From NCBI GenBank assembly GCA_008729055.1, contig SDUX01000002.1, positions 872,496 through 936,495 of the forward strand: a stretch of 64,000 bases of DNA. The letters are read 5' to 3'. Below, one piece after another: positions 60,031 through 64,000 of the stretch. Position numbers and translations under genes: made by a program. The first letter of the stretch is position 1. Every line of letters begins with the position of its first letter. The notes under the pieces are model-generated. The model saw only the letters and a program-made list of their open reading frames with translations, had not been told where the DNA came from and did not search any database. Origin of the DNA: Pyropia haitanensis. Lineage: Eukaryota > Rhodophyta > Bangiophyceae > Bangiales > Bangiaceae.

Positions 60031-63000
60031 CTACAGGGCGGCCTCGACGGCGCTACGGAGGGCCTCGCACGACTTCTTCGCGTCGCCCAGCAGCATCGAC
60101 GTGTTGTCCTTGAAGAAGATGGGGTTGTCGACCGCCGCGTAGCCCGTGCCGAGGGAGCGCTTGAGCACAATCACCTTCTTGCTCTTCCACACCTCAATCA
60201 CGGGCATGCCCGCGATGGGCGAGTCTGGGTCCTCCTGCGCCGCCGAGTTGACCGTGTCGTTGGCGCCCACGACCATCACCACGTCCACCTCGTCCATCTT
60301 GTCCTCGTTCACCTCGTCCGCCTCCTCCACAATGTCGTACGGTACGCCAGCGTCCGCAAGCAGCACATTCAGTTGTCCTGGCATCCTGCCCGCGACTGGG
60401 TGGATCCCAAACTTGACGTCCACGCCGCCCTTCTCGCGCAGCACCGCCGTCATGGCCGCGATCGCGTTCTGCGCCCCCGCCACGGCCGCGCCGTAGCCCG
60501 GCACGATCAGCACGCGCTTGGCGTTGGTAAGCATGGACGCCACCTCGTCAACGCTGGTCTCGTGGTGGACCCGCGCAACGTCGTCCTTGCCGCCGCCCGC
60601 CGCCTTGGCTTTGGACGGGCTGGCCGTCCCGTAGCCCCCAAAGATGACGTTGGTCAGGCTCCGGTTCATCCCGCGGCACATGATGTACGACAGGATGCCG
60701 CCAGACGCCCCAATGATCGCCCCCACGTTGGTCAGCAGCGGGTTCTGCAGCAGGAACCCCTCCGCGGCGAGCGCCCAGCCAGAGTAGGCGTTGAGCAGGG
60801 TGATGACCACCGGCATGTCCGCGCCGCCAATCGACGCGGTCAGGTGCACGCCCGCCGCACTCGCGCCAACCGCGGTAGCGCCCAGCGCCAGTGGGCTGCC
60901 GGTCAGCACAAAGAGGGCGGCGCTGCCCGCGGTCGAGACGCCCAGCGCCTGGTTGATCCGGTCCTTGTCCTTGAGCGCCAGCGCGGCGCTGTCGAGGAGC
61001 CCGTGGAGCTTGCCAAACGCCGTCGCCGAGCCCGTCAGCGTCACCGCCCCGACCGCCGTACCGACCGCCATGGACACCTTGTGCGTCAGGTCCGGGTCCG
61101 CCCCGCCCACCGCCAGCAGGGATGAAAAGGTGGTGGCGACGGCGGCCAGGCCGACCAGCGAGTGGAAGGCCGCCACCATCTGCGGCAGGTCCACGATGGG
61201 CAGCTTGGTGCCAATCGCCGCGCCGAGCGCGCCGCCCGCGCCCAGCAGGAGCGTGCCCTGCGCGATCGCCGGGAACGTCAGCGGCGCCGCCGCGATGGTC
61301 ACCCCCACCCCCGACAGCACGCCCGCCACACCCACCGCGAGGCCCGTCCGGGCGGTGGTCTGCGAGCCAAGGCACGCCAGCGACGTCACGCACGCGCCCG
61401 TGCAGCCGAGGTACGCCATCGACGGCAGCCCGCCGGCGGTGCCCAGCGCGGCAATGCCCGCCACGCTGCCCGCCGTCAGGGCGGCGGCGGGGATCGCCCA
61501 CAGGTGGCCATAGTCGGGAAGGTCGCCCGGCCGGCGAAACATGTTGAGCATCCGCTGCGAGATGACAAAGCCGCCGCCAATGTTGATGGCCGACGCGCCC
61601 ACCGCCAACGCCGCGAGCATCCCCGACGTGTCACTCGGGGACAGCACCCCGCCGTTGAGCAGCACGATGCCACCCACCGCGGACAGCCCCGAGATGGCGT
61701 TGGTCACCGACATGAGCGGCGAGTGCAGCGCCGGCACCACCCCCCACACGGTCTGGTAGCCACAGAGGGAGCTCAGCCCAAACTGGGAGATGAGCGAGCC
61801 CGTCCCCGCCGCGGCGCCGGGGCCGAGCGCGCCAATCGCCACCAGCGATGCCGCCGCCCCCGTCGCCGTCAGCGCCTGCTTGCGGGTGTCTTCGTACACG
61901 AGCGCCTCGGCCGCGGCGCGCGCCTCGGCCGGGGAGACCGTCGGCGCGGCCGGCGCGGGCGGCTTGGCCGCCATCGGCACCGGCGGCGGCGGCTCGTACA
62001 TCTTGCCGCCGTGGGTGACGAGCATCCCCCGGACGGCCTGGTCCTCCAGGTCCAGCGCAAAGGTGCCCTTGACGCCCGTCGAGTGCGGCCCCGCCGACAG
62101 CACAAAGTTGACCACGTTGTTGGCGTAGAGGGTGGACGCCACCGACGGCATGCGGGCGGGCAGGTTGGTGTCGCCGACGCAGGTGACGCCACCTTCCGTG
62201 ACGACCGTCTTGTCCGGCACCGTCGTCGCCACGTTGCCGCCCGTCGCGGCGGCCAGGTCGACCACCACACTCCCCGGCCGGAGCAGCCGCACCATCTCCT
62301 CGGTGATGAGGACGGGCGCGGCCTTGCCCGGGATCATGGCCGTCGAGATGACCACGTCCACCGCCGGCAGGTGCTTGGCAAAAAGCGCCCGCTCCGCCTC
62401 CAAAAACGCGTCGGACATTTGCTTGGCGTACCCGCCGCCGCCGTCGCCGCTCTCCGCCACCGCCTCGACGGTGAGGAACTTGGCGCCGAGGGAGGCGGCC
62501 TGCTCCTCCACCGCCGCGCGGGTGTCAAACAGCAGCACGCGGGCGCCGAGGGAGCGCGCCGTCGCGGTCGCCGACAGGCCCGCCACGCCCCCGCCAATGA
62601 CCAGGACAACCGCGGGCGGCAGCTTGCCCGCCGCGGTGATCTGGCCGCCATTGAGCAGCCGCGGCAGGGCGGCCGCCGCCTCCACGACGGCGCGGTAGCC
62701 CGCGACGCCCGCCTGGGAGGTGAGCGTGTCAAACGCCTGGCCGCGGGAGAGCGTCCGCGGCAGCCGGTCCAGCGCGACCGCCGTCACGCCCGCGTCGCAC
62801 AGCCGCCGCACCACCCCCGGGTTGGCCGCCGGCATCAGCTGGCTGATGAGCACCGGCGCGGCGAGGCCGCCGCCGCCGCCGCCGCCGCCGCCCGCCGCGA
62901 CCGGCTGCCGCTGCAGCAGCGGCACCTCTGCCGCGGTCGGCGCGCGGATCTTGAGCACCACGTCCGCCGCCCACGCGTCGTCCGCGGCGGCCGCCAGCGT

Positions 63001-63389
63001 CGCGCCCGCCGCGACATAGTCCGCGTCGGGGAAGCGGGACGCGACGCCCGCGCCGGGCGCGACGAGGACGCGGCCAAAGCCCGCCGCCGCGAGGCGGCCC
63101 GCCGCCGCGGGCGTCAGCGCCACCCGCCGCTCGCCGGGCGCCGTCTCGGCGGGGACGCCGACCGACAGGCGGCCGTACGGGGCCGACAGCAGCGGCGGTG
63201 GTGGCGGCGGCGGCGGCGGCGGGGGGGGGGGGGGGGGGAGGCCACGGCGGACGCGTCGCTCACCGACGCGGCCCCGCGGGCGACGCCGCCGCGGCCAAGC
63301 AGCGCCGCGAGCGGCGGCCGCGCCACGGGCGCGGACAGCAGCGCGGCGCCGCGGCGGGGGAGGCCCCGCAGGGCCACAAACGAGCGCAT
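60031..63389 (-). CDS. NNT: Proton-translocating NAD(P) transhydrogenase, mitochondrial
   Basis: Inner-membrane enzyme that reduces NADP+ with NADH using the proton gradient (EC 7.1.1.1). It is a single chain of about 1119 residues in the order dI-dII-dIII, as in animal NNT. The start at 63389 gives [20 protein letters not shown], an Arg-rich mitochondrial presequence. Domain [56 protein letters not shown] (NAD-binding loop) and [19 protein letters not shown]. Domain II is a series of membrane helices from about [10 protein letters not shown] to [10 protein letters not shown]. Domain [23 protein letters not shown] (NADP loop), [38 protein letters not shown] and [13 protein letters not shown]18 run on the plus strand (63221-63238) separates the presequence frame from the main frame, so one indel or an intron is implied there. 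Plastid targeting is less likely. Confidence 0.92.
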
Positions 63390-64000
63390 GGCGCTCGCAT
63401 GGACGGGCGGCGGCAACGCTGCCGGGGGGGCGGGGGGGGGGGGGGAAGGGGGGGCGTGGGGGGGGGGGAAGGGGGGGTTGGGGGAGGGGGACAGAGTCAC
63501 GCGCGCCGGGGAGCGGGGACGTGCGGGGGGGGACAGGGCGCCCGCCCACCCTCAAGGCGAGAGCGGGGACGCGGGCAGCCTGGGATTGGCGTGCCCGCGC
63601 GGGTGCGGGCGCCGGGCACCCCTGCGTGGCGGGGGGTGGTGCGCCGGCAGTGTCGGCCGCGCGCCTTGGCCATCCCCTGCCTGTATGAGCGCGCTTTGAG
63701 GGGGGGGGGTGGGGGGGGGTGACCGCGCGCCCGGCCAGAACGGTGGCAGCGCCCAGGCCCACTCCCCCCCCACACCCCCCGCGGCAGCCGCCACGACGCC
63801 GCGAGGCAGGCCTTTGCATCGGCGGATCTCAGCACGCGGATGACCCGGATCACGGGCCACTCCCCTCCCCTCACGGGAGTGAGATATGGTCGAGGCCGCC
63901 TGCGCTGTGTCCCGCCTTGTTTGTCGGTTTCTCCTAGCCCATTTTCTCTCCTCTCGGGGGGAGTATTTCAGTTGGAACGAGCCGCGCTGATTTCTGACGT
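63390..64000. other. Window-edge spacer upstream of the transhydrogenase
   Basis: G-rich promoter side of the transhydrogenase gene (63425-63545), then mixed sequence. A short plus frame from an ATG at 63886 cannot be judged at the window edge. Confidence 0.45.

Overview
The window is nuclear DNA of a eukaryotic alga with a very GC-rich genome. Spliceosomal introns of 200-640 bp with GTATGT/GTACGT-type donors are few. Several proteins carry N-terminal plastid or mitochondrial targeting sequences. The gene set includes mitochondrial processing peptidase, PAM16, RRN3, NOP10, EXO1, GnT I, an OSCA channel and a fused NAD(P) transhydrogenase, together with plastid genes of cyanobacterial type and a plant-type DAHP synthase. 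The combination best fits a bangiophyte red alga (Porphyra/Pyropia type). That assignment is inference, not a database match. There is no bacterial operon structure, CRISPR array, rRNA gene or convincing tRNA gene.

Layout. 0-4.3 kb: 3' end of an unknown gene, a 1.7 kb inverted-repeat-bounded element, and a plastid-type P-loop (shikimate-kinase-like) gene. 4.9-15.1 kb: a compact housekeeping block, namely MPP-alpha (-), PAM16 (+), RRN3 (-), class II DAHP synthase (+) and NOP10 (+). 15.4-24.9 kb: a plastid-targeted SLOG/DprA-like gene (-), a possible small secreted protein (+) and a long EXO1 nuclease (+). 25.8-41.6 kb: a hypothetical two-repeat protein (-), 5-oxoprolinase (+), a small membrane-tailed hypothetical (+), an MgtC/SapB-family protein (+) and a divergent class II photolyase-like protein (-). 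41.6-53 kb: an AT-richer hairpin-bearing spacer, an alpha/beta hydrolase (+), GnT I (-), a 2Fe-2S ferredoxin-like protein (-), a broken WD40 fragment (-) and a GT25-like glycosyltransferase (-). 56-63.4 kb: an OSCA/CSC1 channel (+) and a mitochondrial NAD(P) transhydrogenase (-).

Genes alternate strand with no functional clustering beyond shared compartments. Mitochondrion: MPP-alpha, PAM16, transhydrogenase. Plastid: P-loop protein, DAHP synthase, SLOG protein, ferredoxin. Nucleus/nucleolus: RRN3, NOP10, EXO1. Golgi: GnT I, GT25. Intron positions given as exact were fixed by reading both splice sites and checking that the joined frame continues a known family alignment.

A recurring feature is that long C or G runs inside coding regions separate two reading frames of one protein (P-loop gene, RRN3, 5-oxoprolinase, the 34.9 kb gene, ferredoxin, GT25, OSCA, transhydrogenase). 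I read these mostly as homopolymer length errors or unannotated short introns, not as gene death. I did not find a clear new biological system. The most unusual items are the divergent photolyase homologue, the two-repeat hypothetical protein, the inverted-repeat element, the foldback spacer at 43.5-44.2 kb and the truncated WD40 gene.
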